From contig CAZEMM010000072.1 of assembly GCA_964513445.1 (NCBI GenBank), forward strand, positions 1 through 10,191: DNA of 10,191 bases, given 5' to 3'. Below the pieces are notes generated by a model. It ran no database searches, was not told the DNA's origin, and saw nothing but the letters and a program-made list of their open reading frames with translations. The translations under genes and the position numbers were made by a program. This DNA is from Butyricicoccus_A sp964513445. GTDB taxonomy: Bacteria; Bacillota; Clostridia; Oscillospirales; Butyricicoccaceae. Below, piece by piece: positions 1-6,142 of this stretch. The stretch's first letter is position 1. Every line of letters begins with the position of its first letter.

Positions 1-1145
1 TGCGGCAGCTTATGCGCCAGCGTCTCGCGCAGCGGAACCGTCGGGTCGCCCGCGCCGGTTACGCGCATCGCCTGATAGACATAGCTGCGGCCGGACAGCG
101 GGTCACGGATCGCACCGCCCAGACAGGTCGCCGCGCCGCCAAACGGCTCGATCTCCGTCGGGTGGTTATGCGTCTCATTTTTAAACATCAGCAGCCACGG
201 CTCCTTTTTGCCGTCGACTGTCGCGTCAATGCGAATCGAGCACGCATTGATCTCCTCGCTCTCATCCAGATTGGACAGGTTCCCGCGCTTTTTGAGCACC
301 TTGCCTGCCGCTGTGCCGACATCCATCAGCGTGATGGGACGCTGCGCCGCCTTTTCCTCGCCATATACCTCACGGCGGCCCGCAAGAAACTTGTCAAATG
401 CAGCCTGCACCATTGCATCGTCGATCTGCGCGCTGTCGATCTCCGTCAGGAAGGTCGTATGGCGGCAGTGATCCGACCAATAGGTGTCAACCATGCGAAC
501 CTCTGTAATGGTCGGGTCGCGCTGCTCCTCGTCCGCAAAGTAGCGCTGCAAAAACAGCAGATCATCCAGCTCCATCGCAAGGCCGAGCGATGCGCGCAGC
601 TTCTCCAGCGCTTGGCTGTCCATCGCGACAAAGCCGTCCACCGTATCGACCGTCGTCGGAATGGCATAGGTCGTCTCCAGCGTCTCCGGCTTATCCGCCG
701 ACGCCTCACGCGAATCGACCGGATTGATGAGATAGCCGCGAATTTTATCCAGCTCCGCATCGGTCAGCTTACCGCCCAGCACATAAATATGCGCCGCCGC
801 GACCTTCGGGCGCTCGCCCTGCGTCATCAGCTGGATAGACTGCGCGCAGGAGTCGGAACGCTGGTCATACTGCCCCGGCAGCGGCTCCACTGCCAGAATG
901 CGGTAATCGCCCTCCGGCATCGGGAACCGTTCATCATAGCAGACATCTACCATCGGCTCGGAAAAGACAATGTTCTTCGCCTTGATATAGGTCTCCGCGT
1001 CGATGCCCTCGGCATCATAACGGCACAGCTCACGCACATAGGTGAGCGCCGGAATCTCCAGCAGATCGCGCATGCTGGCGCACAGGGCCTGTGACGCGCT
1101 GTCAAAGCCGCTGCGCTTTTCGGTATAGCATCTGAATACTGCCAT
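1..1145 (-). CDS. purL: Phosphoribosylformylglycinamidine synthase, N-terminal part (cut by window edge)
   Basis: PurL (FGAM synthase) makes formylglycinamidine ribonucleotide from FGAR, ATP and glutamine in cytoplasmic de novo purine synthesis. The first 381 residues are visible and the rest lies before position 1. The conserved stretch YWSDHCRHTTF is at residues 222-232. The nucleotide-binding signature KNETHNHPTEIEPFGGAATC begins near residue 322 and is followed by GGAIRD. Both are typical of the FGAM synthase family. An N-terminal region of more than 200 residues before the YWSDHCRH motif indicates the long, single-chain type (about 1,200-1,300 residues in the family) rather than the short PurL of Bacillus. 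The ATG at 1145 is preceded by GAGGTG at 1157-1152 with 6 nt spacing. It has its own promoter and is separated from the pilus operon by a terminator. No frameshift is seen. Confidence 0.95.
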   Translation of the reverse strand, partial: MAVFRCYTEKRSGFDSASQALCASMRDLLEIPALTYVRELCRYDAEGIDAETYIKAKNIVFSEPMVDVCYDERFPMPEGDYRILAVEPLPGQYDQRSDSCAQSIQLMTQGERPKVAAAHIYVLGGKLTDAELDKIRGYLINPVDSREASADKPETLETTYAIPTTVDTVDGFVAMDSQALEKLRASLGLAMELDDLLFLQRYFADEEQRDPTITEVRMVDTYWSDHCRHTTFLTEIDSAQIDDAMVQAAFDKFLAGRREVYGEEKAAQRPITLMDVGTAAGKVLKKRGNLSNLDESEEINACSIRIDATVDGKKEPWLLMFKNETHNHPTEIEPFGGAATCLGGAIRDPLSGRSYVYQAMRVTGAGDPTVPLRETLAHKLP

Positions 1146-1188
1146 CGTTTGCACCTCGCTATAGTTTTACAAAACATTATATACCAGT

Positions 1189-1217
1189 ATCATACCGTTT
1201 TTCTATGCCGTTTGCAA
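1189..1217 (-). promoter_or_regulatory. Sigma-A-type promoter of purL
   Basis: On the minus strand TTGCAA (1217-1212) and TATGAT (1194-1189) are separated by exactly 17 bp, close to the TTGACA/TATAAT consensus. The -10 box lies 43 bp upstream of the purL ATG. A second TATAAT-like string occurs slightly downstream near 1183-1178 but has no matching -35 box. The call rests on sequence only. Confidence 0.65.
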
Positions 1218-1221
1218 CGGC
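1207..1221. promoter_or_regulatory. Perfect inverted repeat over the purL -35 box, candidate operator
   Basis: The + strand reads gccgtt-tgc-aacggc, two perfect 6-bp arms around a 3-bp centre. The palindrome covers the predicted -35 hexamer of purL, where a repressor would block RNA polymerase. I do not recognise it as a known PurR or other named operator. A short palindrome of this kind can also occur by chance. Confidence 0.35.
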
Positions 1222-1326
1222 GTTTGTACGGAAACTCCACGATATCGCGCGATTTTGTTATATTTGACAAATAAAAGCTGCAAAAAGTGCGGTTTCCTGT
1301 GCGAGGGCGAAGGCCGCCCGCGCGGC

Positions 1327-1372
1327 AAAAAAAGCAGCTCCGGCGAGGGTTGATTCCCTTTGCCGAAGCTGC
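1327..1372 (-). terminator. Rho-independent terminator of the pilus/SipW operon
   Basis: On the minus strand an 11-bp stem, GCAGCTTCGGC (1372-1362) with GCCGGAGCTGC (1344-1334), contains one G-U pair. The loop carries an additional short GGG/CCC pairing. The hairpin is followed directly by seven T residues (1333-1327). It starts 25 nt after the stop codon of the SipW-like gene and ends about 110 bp before the purL promoter, so it separates the two transcription units. Confidence 0.9.
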
Positions 1373-1397
1373 GTGCGCACATGTGAACGGCTGGCCG

Positions 1398-1898
1398 TTA
1401 TTCCTGAAGCCGCGACGCAAGCATAAAGAACAGCGCGGCGGCCAGAATAAACCCAGCGACATAAATTTTTCCGATAATGGTAGAAAGCAGCTCGCCAATC
1501 GTGCCGAGTAGCGGAACGACAAGAACCACCTTGCCGATCACGCTGTCATACGCAATCGGGGTGGGATCGGTATCCGCGTTGGCGTCGCCCTTTGTGACCA
1601 GCTCGCCCTCAACGACATGGTTTTCCATGACGCGGTGGGTGATGACGGTATCGCCGCTGGCATAGGCCACGATGTCGCTTTTCTGCAGCTCGGACGGCTC
1701 AGACGGCTTTACGACCGTCAGGCTGCCAACCTCGATTTCTGGCTCCATGCTGCCGCTGACAACCGTATACATCTCATACCCGAACAATCTCGGCGCGCTC
1801 AGCGGCACGCATACAATGATAACAAGTGCCAAAATAAGGCTACCCAGCAATCGACAGATTGCCGGGGCCCATTGTTTTTTCTTTCGTTTTGTGTTCAT
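1398..1898 (-). CDS. sipW: SipW/ER-type signal peptidase I
   Basis: A 166-residue membrane serine protease of the archaeal/ER-like type I signal peptidase family. It presumably cleaves the signal peptides of the TasA-like proteins encoded just upstream. Residues 1-10 are very basic and are followed by a membrane segment (about 14-36). The catalytic serine is in VSGSMEP (Ser50). Histidine replaces the usual lysine in VITHRV (His88), the mark of SipW/ER-type enzymes. The acidic KGDANADTDP block (Asp105 and neighbours) follows. A second hydrophobic segment spans about 143-162. The length fits the family. It is the last gene before the terminator. Its start lies 4 nt after the upstream stop codon (1903) and has no good Shine-Dalgarno sequence, so translation is probably coupled. 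In Bacillus, SipW processes TasA and TapA; the same role here is inferred from gene order. Confidence 0.9.
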   Translation of the reverse strand: MNTKRKKKQWAPAICRLLGSLILALVIIVCVPLSAPRLFGYEMYTVVSGSMEPEIEVGSLTVVKPSEPSELQKSDIVAYASGDTVITHRVMENHVVEGELVTKGDANADTDPTPIAYDSVIGKVVLVVPLLGTIGELLSTIIGKIYVAGFILAAALFFMLASRLQE

Positions 1899-1902
1899 AT
1901 CG

Positions 1903-2976
1903 TTAAATGATCTTCTTGCGCTTCAGGACAAAGACAGTCGCGAGTGCGAGAGCCGCAACGCCTGCGAGCGAGCCGCATACGATCGCACCCGTGCGCACGC
2001 CGGACCGTGCAGAGCCGGACGCGGCTTCATCTGCGCCCGTGCCGTCGCTCGTACCGTCCGTTGTCGGCGCTGCAAGAGGCGTCTCCTGCTCATCCAGATC
2101 GATCAGATCCTCCGGACCTGCGGTGACCTCACCGGTTGCGTCCGCGACGGTTTCCTCGTTTGCCGCGGCGTTTTCAGCCTCGTTTGCCGCCGCATTGCCC
2201 GCGTTTGCAGCTTCGGCATTGCCCGCCGCGTTAGCCGCCGCGTTGCCCGTGCCGGCTGCCGGCGTGGTTGTGGTCGTCGTTGTGGTCGGCTGACGGACAA
2301 CCGTCGTCGTACCCGCTCCCTGCTGGGTGATGACCTGATTCGTGCCGGGGCGCGTTACCGTCTCGCCCTCGGGATTGGTCGTGTAGACGAAATGGAACTC
2401 GTTCGCGCCGTTGCCCAGCGCGGCGACATCCGCCTCGCTGACCAGCGTGCGGGTCAGGTTATACGCCTGCGGCTGATAGCCCTCGATATAGACATACGAC
2501 ACGACCGGCTTATCGCCGACATTGCCGTGGAAGGTCTGGTGGTCGATCAGCTCGTTGCCGCTTTCATCCTCGTAGTAGACGGTATAAGCGACCTGCTCGC
2601 CCTTCATGCCGTAGGCGACGACATAGTCCACATCCTGCGTAACCTGGAAATTGTTCAGGCTGTTGACGCTCGTCTCGCTGTAATCATATCCGCTCTGGCG
2701 GATGCCCTTGACGTAATACTTGTCATCGCTCAACGTGACGACACCGTCCGACTGCACGTCCAGCGTCACGCGGTCGCCATATTGCAGGCCGCTGATGACG
2801 ATTTTATCCTCCGTTACCTGAAAGCCGTCTGTTGCATCGGTTGCATGGAACGCGCCCTGCTTACCCGCATACACCGTGACGGTATAGGTCGTATCAGCGG
2901 CGAGCGCGGACAGACACATCGTACTGAGGAGCAGGCACGCAGCGGCTGCTGCCGTCAATCGTTTTATCAATTTCAT
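1903..2976 (-). CDS. Secreted MucBP-like surface protein with Thr-rich stalk and C-terminal membrane tail
   Basis: 357 residues. A signal peptide (about 1-27, ending SALAA) precedes a beta-rich region (28-125). A MucBP-like segment follows at about 128-198 (YTVYYEDESGNELIDHQTF ... GYQPQAYNLT ... FHFVYT), a fold seen in mucin-binding surface proteins. Next come a Thr-rich stretch (223-238), an Ala/Asn low-complexity stalk (245-274) and an acidic DLIDLDEQETPLA linker (290-302). A hydrophobic helix (330-350) and LKRKK tail end the protein. No LPXTG is present; a degenerate SGVRTG stands where a sorting motif would be. It may therefore be either membrane-anchored or a substrate for a sortase with a relaxed motif. 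The start is set by a perfect TAAGGAGG 9 nt upstream. It lies between the SPKTG protein and SipW. Host mucin binding is possible but only inferred. Confidence 0.75.
   Translation of the reverse strand: MKLIKRLTAAAAACLLLSTMCLSALAADTTYTVTVYAGKQGAFHATDATDGFQVTEDKIVISGLQYGDRVTLDVQSDGVVTLSDDKYYVKGIRQSGYDYSETSVNSLNNFQVTQDVDYVVAYGMKGEQVAYTVYYEDESGNELIDHQTFHGNVGDKPVVSYVYIEGYQPQAYNLTRTLVSEADVAALGNGANEFHFVYTTNPEGETVTRPGTNQVITQQGAGTTTVVRQPTTTTTTTTPAAGTGNAAANAAGNAEAANAGNAAANEAENAAANEETVADATGEVTAGPEDLIDLDEQETPLAAPTTDGTSDGTGADEAASGSARSGVRTGAIVCGSLAGVAALALATVFVLKRKKII
2152..2244 (-). repeat. Ala/Asn low-complexity coding repeat
   Basis: This stretch encodes residues 245-274 of the MucBP-like protein, an irregular run of NAAA, NAAG, NAEA and NEAE tetrapeptide-like units built from GCC/GCG/GCA and AAC/AAT codons. 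It probably forms an extended or helical spacer between the folded region and the membrane tail. Such GC-rich imperfect repeats can change length by slippage, but only one allele is visible. Confidence 0.6.
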
Positions 2977-2985
2977 GCCGACACG

Positions 2986-2993
2986 CCTCCTTA
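2986..2993 (-). promoter_or_regulatory. Shine-Dalgarno TAAGGAGG overlapping the upstream stop
   Basis: The minus strand reads TAAGGAGG, a full anti-SD match, 9 nt before the ATG at 2976. Its TAA (2993-2991) is the stop codon of the preceding SPKTG-protein gene, so termination and re-initiation can be coupled. Confidence 0.85.
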
Positions 2994-3797
2994 TTTCTTC
3001 TTGTCACGGCGCATGCTGTAAATCGCAATCGCCAAAATCAGCAGGCCGCTGACCGTCAGGCCGATGATATACGGCACCATATTGGTGGTATCGCCCGTCT
3101 TGGGGCTGGTGTACGTGGTCGAGGTGGTGGTCGTCGGATTGGACGTCGAATCGGAGACATAGACCGTGCGGTTCGTGCCCGGCGTGGTCTGCGTGGTCGT
3201 GGTGTTCTGATAGACGACGTTCGGCGTCGTCGTGACGACCTCAACGCCAAAGTCCAGCTTCAGCTCCGCAAGCGTGTCCTGATAGCCGTTGCCCTGCGTC
3301 TCGCCGTCCAGACCGACGGTCAGCGTAACCGTGCCCTGTTCGTTTGCGGACAGCTCATCCAGCGCGAACATTTCATCCAGCGACTCGGTCGCCTCGTTGA
3401 GGCCCTCGCCGGAATCGCTGAGCTTTTCGCCGCCGACGGTCTCGCTGTTGTACAGCTCCTGTGTGGTCGAGCCGTCGGAGTATGTCAGCTTATAGCTGTA
3501 TGCGCCGCCGACCGCGCTGTCCTTGGAATCCTCCAAAGAGGACATAATCTCGTTGGACATGTACCAGTCGGTGACCTCCGAGGAATTATTGCGCAGGGTG
3601 ACGGTGAATGTCGCCGTGTCGCCCGGCTGGAGGCCGTTGAGCGCCTCCGTCATGCCATCCTGATCAAAATTGCTGTTCATTTTGCTGCCGTCAAAGCTGA
3701 CCATCCATGGATAGGACAGCTCCTGGGCAAAGGAGACTGCGGTCATCGCGCAGACGGCTGTCAGCGCAAGGAGCAGGCTCATGCATTTCTTTTTCAT
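2991..3797 (-). CDS. SipW-module surface protein with SPKTG cell-wall sorting signal
   Basis: 268 residues. A signal peptide (about 1-24, ending VSFA) leads to a beta-rich ectodomain. The segment LQPGDTATFTVTLRNNS (56-72) is typical of TasA/camelysin-like and related beta-sandwich proteins, and the fold seems to end near GYQDTLAELKLDFGVEV (171-187). A Thr-rich stalk (189-229) follows. The C-terminus is a complete sorting signal: SPKTGD (231-236, bases 3107-3093), a hydrophobic helix (242-262) and RRDKKK. SPXTG-type motifs are known substrates of class B-like sortases in some Clostridia (for example Clostridioides difficile SrtB), while the pilins here use LPXTG. It is plausibly the wall anchor for fibres made by the neighbouring TasA-like proteins; that is inference. 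The start follows an AAAAGGGGG Shine-Dalgarno with 9 nt spacing. Confidence 0.8.
   Translation of the reverse strand: MKKKCMSLLLALTAVCAMTAVSFAQELSYPWMVSFDGSKMNSNFDQDGMTEALNGLQPGDTATFTVTLRNNSSEVTDWYMSNEIMSSLEDSKDSAVGGAYSYKLTYSDGSTTQELYNSETVGGEKLSDSGEGLNEATESLDEMFALDELSANEQGTVTLTVGLDGETQGNGYQDTLAELKLDFGVEVVTTTPNVVYQNTTTTQTTPGTNRTVYVSDSTSNPTTTTSTTYTSPKTGDTTNMVPYIIGLTVSGLLILAIAIYSMRRDKKK
3093..3107 (-). other. SPKTG sorting motif codons
   Basis: The minus strand reads AGC CCC AAG ACG GGC (Ser-Pro-Lys-Thr-Gly), placed directly before the membrane helix and basic tail of the 268-residue protein. It differs from the LPXTG motifs of the two pilus proteins in this window. Confidence 0.85.
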
Positions 3798-3806
3798 GTG
3801 TTCCTA

Positions 3807-3816
3807 CCCCCTTTTA
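3807..3816 (-). promoter_or_regulatory. Shine-Dalgarno adjoining the upstream stop
   Basis: TAAAAGGGGG on the minus strand ends 9 nt before the ATG at 3797. The TAA (3816-3814) is the stop of the upstream TasA-like gene. This is the same stop/Shine-Dalgarno arrangement as at the neighbouring junctions. Confidence 0.75.
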
Positions 3817-4578
3817 GTTGATCGCGGTAATGGTCGCGTTGTCGGTTTCCGCGTCTGCAATCGTGGCGTTTACGCCCCATGCGCTCAGCATGGCGTCCGC
3901 CGCGTTATGCGTCTGCACTGCATCCACCTCAACCTCGACAAAGAACTGCTTGCCGTTATAGCTGTAGGTTGTGGTGATCACGCCGTTTTCATCCGGCTCG
4001 GATTTTTCGACCTCGGTTGCAACTGCATTGTCGATCTTGATCGTATCGGCAAACAGCGCGCTGACCGCTTCATTCGGGCTGTCCGGATTATCCGCGCCCT
4101 TCAGAATCTTGCTGTAATAGAGCACGGTTCTCTCATCCGTCGTGCTGCCGGTAATCCAGCCGTTGTCCTCGCAGAAATGCAGATCGATGCGCGACGGGTC
4201 GAGATTTGCGGCCTTTGTAACCGTGCCGTCCTCGTTTTGCGTGCCCCAGTATTTATAGACCTGTACGCGGACAAAGGAATCGATGCTGCCGCTGTTTTCC
4301 ACGGCAAGCTGCTCGTCATAGCTTGCCCCGACCTTGAAATCGGTCAGATCCGTCAGCAGTGCGCCGGTTTCCTCATCCCAATCCTCGCCGTTGTAATCGC
4401 GGTGGCTGATTGCCTCGTCATTTTCCAGCAGCGTGACGCCGATCTGCGACATGGCGATGCTGGATTGATATTCGCTCGACATGACCAGCGCGGCGCGTGT
4501 GCCGCCGACCGCGGAGGCCAGCAACAGGATAATCGCGAGCGCAAATAACACAATGGATTTCTTCGACATGCGTTTCAT
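3814..4578 (-). CDS. TasA/camelysin-like SipW-dependent secreted protein (254 aa)
   Basis: The N-terminus is basic with a hydrophobic stretch (8-25) ending in VGGTRAAL, resembling SipW-type signal peptides. Cleavage would fall near Ala29/Ala30. The mature part has the layout of TasA/camelysin-like matrix proteins: IAMSQIGVTLLEN after the cleavage site, LAVENSGSIDSFVRVQVYKYW (about 91-111) as a beta-sandwich core strand pair, and VDAVQTHNAADAMLSAWGV near the end (218-236), a tail I associate with this group. There is no sorting motif and no C-terminal membrane helix, so the product should be released or assemble with partners. The ATG at 4578 is preferred to a second ATG at 4569 because AAGGGGG ends 10 nt upstream. 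It starts 3 nt after the previous gene stops. A role as fibre or matrix subunit is inferred from the family. Confidence 0.8.
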   Translation of the reverse strand: MKRMSKKSIVLFALAIILLLASAVGGTRAALVMSSEYQSSIAMSQIGVTLLENDEAISHRDYNGEDWDEETGALLTDLTDFKVGASYDEQLAVENSGSIDSFVRVQVYKYWGTQNEDGTVTKAANLDPSRIDLHFCEDNGWITGSTTDERTVLYYSKILKGADNPDSPNEAVSALFADTIKIDNAVATEVEKSEPDENGVITTTYSYNGKQFFVEVEVDAVQTHNAADAMLSAWGVNATIADAETDNATITAIN

Positions 4579-4581
4579 GTG

Positions 4582-5082
4582 TTAGTCGCCCCCTTCCGCG
4601 CTGCTCCAGCAGGCTTGCCAATCCAGCGCTGTGCCGTCCTCGCCATAGAGCACAGGCGTGCACTCCTGAATCACGACGACGTTAAAATCGGTCGCGTCCT
4701 CCGGGACGTTCTCAATCTCAATATCCAGCTTTTCGGCTTCCCCTCCGGTCGGAACAATTGTATCATAGTACCAATACGTACAGCCGTAGGCGTCGGTTTC
4801 CCCTTCCGTCCAGCCTGTGCCGCTGTATTCCAGCGTATAGCCTTCGGGGGCGATCGCCTTGACGCGCACATAGCAGTCCGCTTCGCCGTCGTTTTTAATG
4901 GTCACATGCTTTGTCCAATCGGAAAATTCTTCGGTGATGGTCGTTGTCGTCGGCGTCAAAGACAGCTCCACGCCGCCGGACGCAGTGACATAGGTCGTAA
5001 AGTACGCCAGCGCCGTCCCCACGGAAACCGACAGGGTGAGCGCAGCGGCGGCGGCAAGCAAGCCGAATCGTTTCTTATTCAT
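4582..5082 (-). CDS. Small TasA/camelysin-like SipW-dependent secreted protein (166 aa)
   Basis: 166 residues. The signal region MNKKRFGLLAAAAALTLS ... GTALAYFTTY has the short hydrophobic core and A-Y-F-T border typical of SipW substrates such as TasA and camelysin (TYAFFSD-like), with likely cleavage near Ala26. The body is beta-rich: HVTIKNDGEADCYVRVKA (59-76) matches the part of the fold in which a polar N-x-G/S turn precedes a V-R-V strand. It also contains VVVIQECTPVLYGEDG (135-150). Four cysteines (70, 101, 141, 158) in an exported Gram-positive protein are unusual and could form disulphides. There is no sorting motif. It is probably a minor or accessory fibre subunit processed by the SipW-like enzyme of the same operon. 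AAAGGGGG 9 nt upstream supports the start. Confidence 0.8.
   Translation of the reverse strand: MNKKRFGLLAAAAALTLSVSVGTALAYFTTYVTASGGVELSLTPTTTTITEEFSDWTKHVTIKNDGEADCYVRVKAIAPEGYTLEYSGTGWTEGETDAYGCTYWYYDTIVPTGGEAEKLDIEIENVPEDATDFNVVVIQECTPVLYGEDGTALDWQACWSSAEGGD
4589..4597 (-). promoter_or_regulatory. Shine-Dalgarno inside the end of the upstream gene
   Basis: GGAAGGGGG on the minus strand lies within the last codons of the 166-residue gene, 10 nt before the ATG at 4578. It decides for the first of two nearby ATGs. Ribosomes finishing the upstream gene would cover this site, so the two genes are probably translationally coupled. Confidence 0.7.
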
Positions 5083-5091
5083 ACTCTGTCG

Positions 5092-5100
5092 CCCCCTTTA
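5092..5100 (-). promoter_or_regulatory. Shine-Dalgarno overlapping the upstream stop
   Basis: TAAAGGGGG on the minus strand ends 9 nt before the ATG at 5082. Its TAA (5100-5098) is the stop codon of the SpaA-like gene. Confidence 0.8.
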
Positions 5101-6102
5101 GTTGCTGTTGTCGTCCATCTGAGACAACTCCCATGTGGTCGTCTTTTCAAAATGGTTGGTCACGCTCGTGCTGTAAATCGGCGTGCCGTTGTACTCGTTT
5201 GTAAAGCTGACCGTTGCCTGTTCCTCGTCGGTGTCCAGCGGGACAATCGTAACGGTTCCGTTTTCCGGGTCAATCTCGGTCTGCTCATATGAGCCGCCGT
5301 ACCGGATTTCCTCCACGGTAATGACCGTGCCGACCGGAATGCCCTCGATGGTCACGGATTTTTCGCCTGCGGAATCAAAGGTCAGCGAGACGACGTTGCT
5401 GTAATTCTGCACGTCGTTCTTTGTGCCGGTGATGCGGAACACGGCGGTTGCCTGTCCGGTTCCGGCCGCATAGGATGCCAGCGTCTTATTGATAATGAGA
5501 TTGCCCGGGCGGTCCAGCTGCGCCGGCTTGAGTGTGATTGCCACATCGTACATGTCCGAGCCGTCATCCGCGCTCATGCTGGGGACGGAGACGAGATACG
5601 GCGACCACTGATAGATATGATCGTTTATATACGCGTCGTCCATCACGAGCAGATACAATCCGGCTGCCAGATTTTCAAATGTACCATTTCCGGTGATTGG
5701 CAAATTCGTGGGCTTCGCGCCGTTTGTCTCGGTCAGCGCTGCCGCCTCCTGTGCGATTTCGCTCCAGCCTGCGGTATATGCATCCTGATTCAGCACCGAG
5801 TCCTGACGGCCGATATCCTTCAAGTCGGCCAAATCCAGAGCGGCAAATTCCGCAACGGCGTTGTACTGATAATCCGCCGTGATACTGGCGACGCGGTAGA
5901 GATGCGCGTTTACACTCGCCGCCATCAGCTCAGGATACGAATCCTGCGTCACGCCGTTTACATCCGTACCGCCCGAAACGGTAACGGTCAGGCTGCAATC
6001 CATGCTCGTATCCACTGCGCCGGCCATGAGACCCATGACCATGATAACGGAAAGACACAGCGCGGCGAGCGGCATGCATCGTTTTTTCAGTTGTTGTATC
6101 AT
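5098..6102 (-). CDS. Secreted SpaA/CnaB-like pilin-family protein lacking a sorting signal
   Basis: 334 residues from the ATG at 6102, chosen because GGGGAGG lies 8 nt upstream and a signal peptide (about 5-29) begins there. An upstream ATG at 6213 would overlap the sortase gene and bury the signal peptide. An N-terminal pilin-like domain (about 35-195) contains HLYRVASI, FENLAAGLYLLVMDD and YQWSPYLVSVPS. A CnaB/DUF5979-like domain runs over about 198-305: NLIINKTLA with Lys206, ITVEEIRYGGSYEQ with Glu264/265, and VSFTNEYN with Asn302. These fit a Lys-Asn isopeptide bond with a catalytic Glu (predicted). The protein ends STSVTNHFEKTTTWEL ... NSN with no LPXTG, hydrophobic helix or basic tail. 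It follows the sortase gene by 40 bp and opens the SipW module. Its exact role is unknown; it may be a secreted or non-covalently held pilus/fibre component. Confidence 0.75.
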   Translation of the reverse strand: MIQQLKKRCMPLAALCLSVIMVMGLMAGAVDTSMDCSLTVTVSGGTDVNGVTQDSYPELMAASVNAHLYRVASITADYQYNAVAEFAALDLADLKDIGRQDSVLNQDAYTAGWSEIAQEAAALTETNGAKPTNLPITGNGTFENLAAGLYLLVMDDAYINDHIYQWSPYLVSVPSMSADDGSDMYDVAITLKPAQLDRPGNLIINKTLASYAAGTGQATAVFRITGTKNDVQNYSNVVSLTFDSAGEKSVTIEGIPVGTVITVEEIRYGGSYEQTEIDPENGTVTIVPLDTDEEQATVSFTNEYNGTPIYSTSVTNHFEKTTTWELSQMDDNSN

Positions 6103-6110
6103 ACTTTCTT

Positions 6111-6117
6111 CCTCCCC
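6111..6117 (-). promoter_or_regulatory. Shine-Dalgarno that fixes the start at 6102
   Basis: GGGGAGG on the minus strand with 8 nt to the ATG. It decides against the longer reading from 6213. Confidence 0.8.
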
Positions 6118-6142
6118 TTTTCCGGATTTCAGAAATGCTGGG

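Noticed and set aside
12..1094. Long + strand open frame of 360 codons
   Set aside because: It lies opposite purL, whose minus-strand product has clear family motifs. The + product is Arg/Leu-rich with no recognisable domain and no ribosome site: a shadow of high-GC coding.
1164..1175. Small palindrome gttttacaaaac in the purL leader, considered as riboswitch or operator
   Set aside because: It is short and AT-rich, and the leader of under 50 nt is too short for a purine riboswitch.
1672..3021. Long + strand open frame of 449 codons
   Set aside because: It spans three minus-strand genes and their junctions, and its product is Arg/Cys-rich without motifs. The minus-strand genes have signal peptides, anchors and good ribosome sites.
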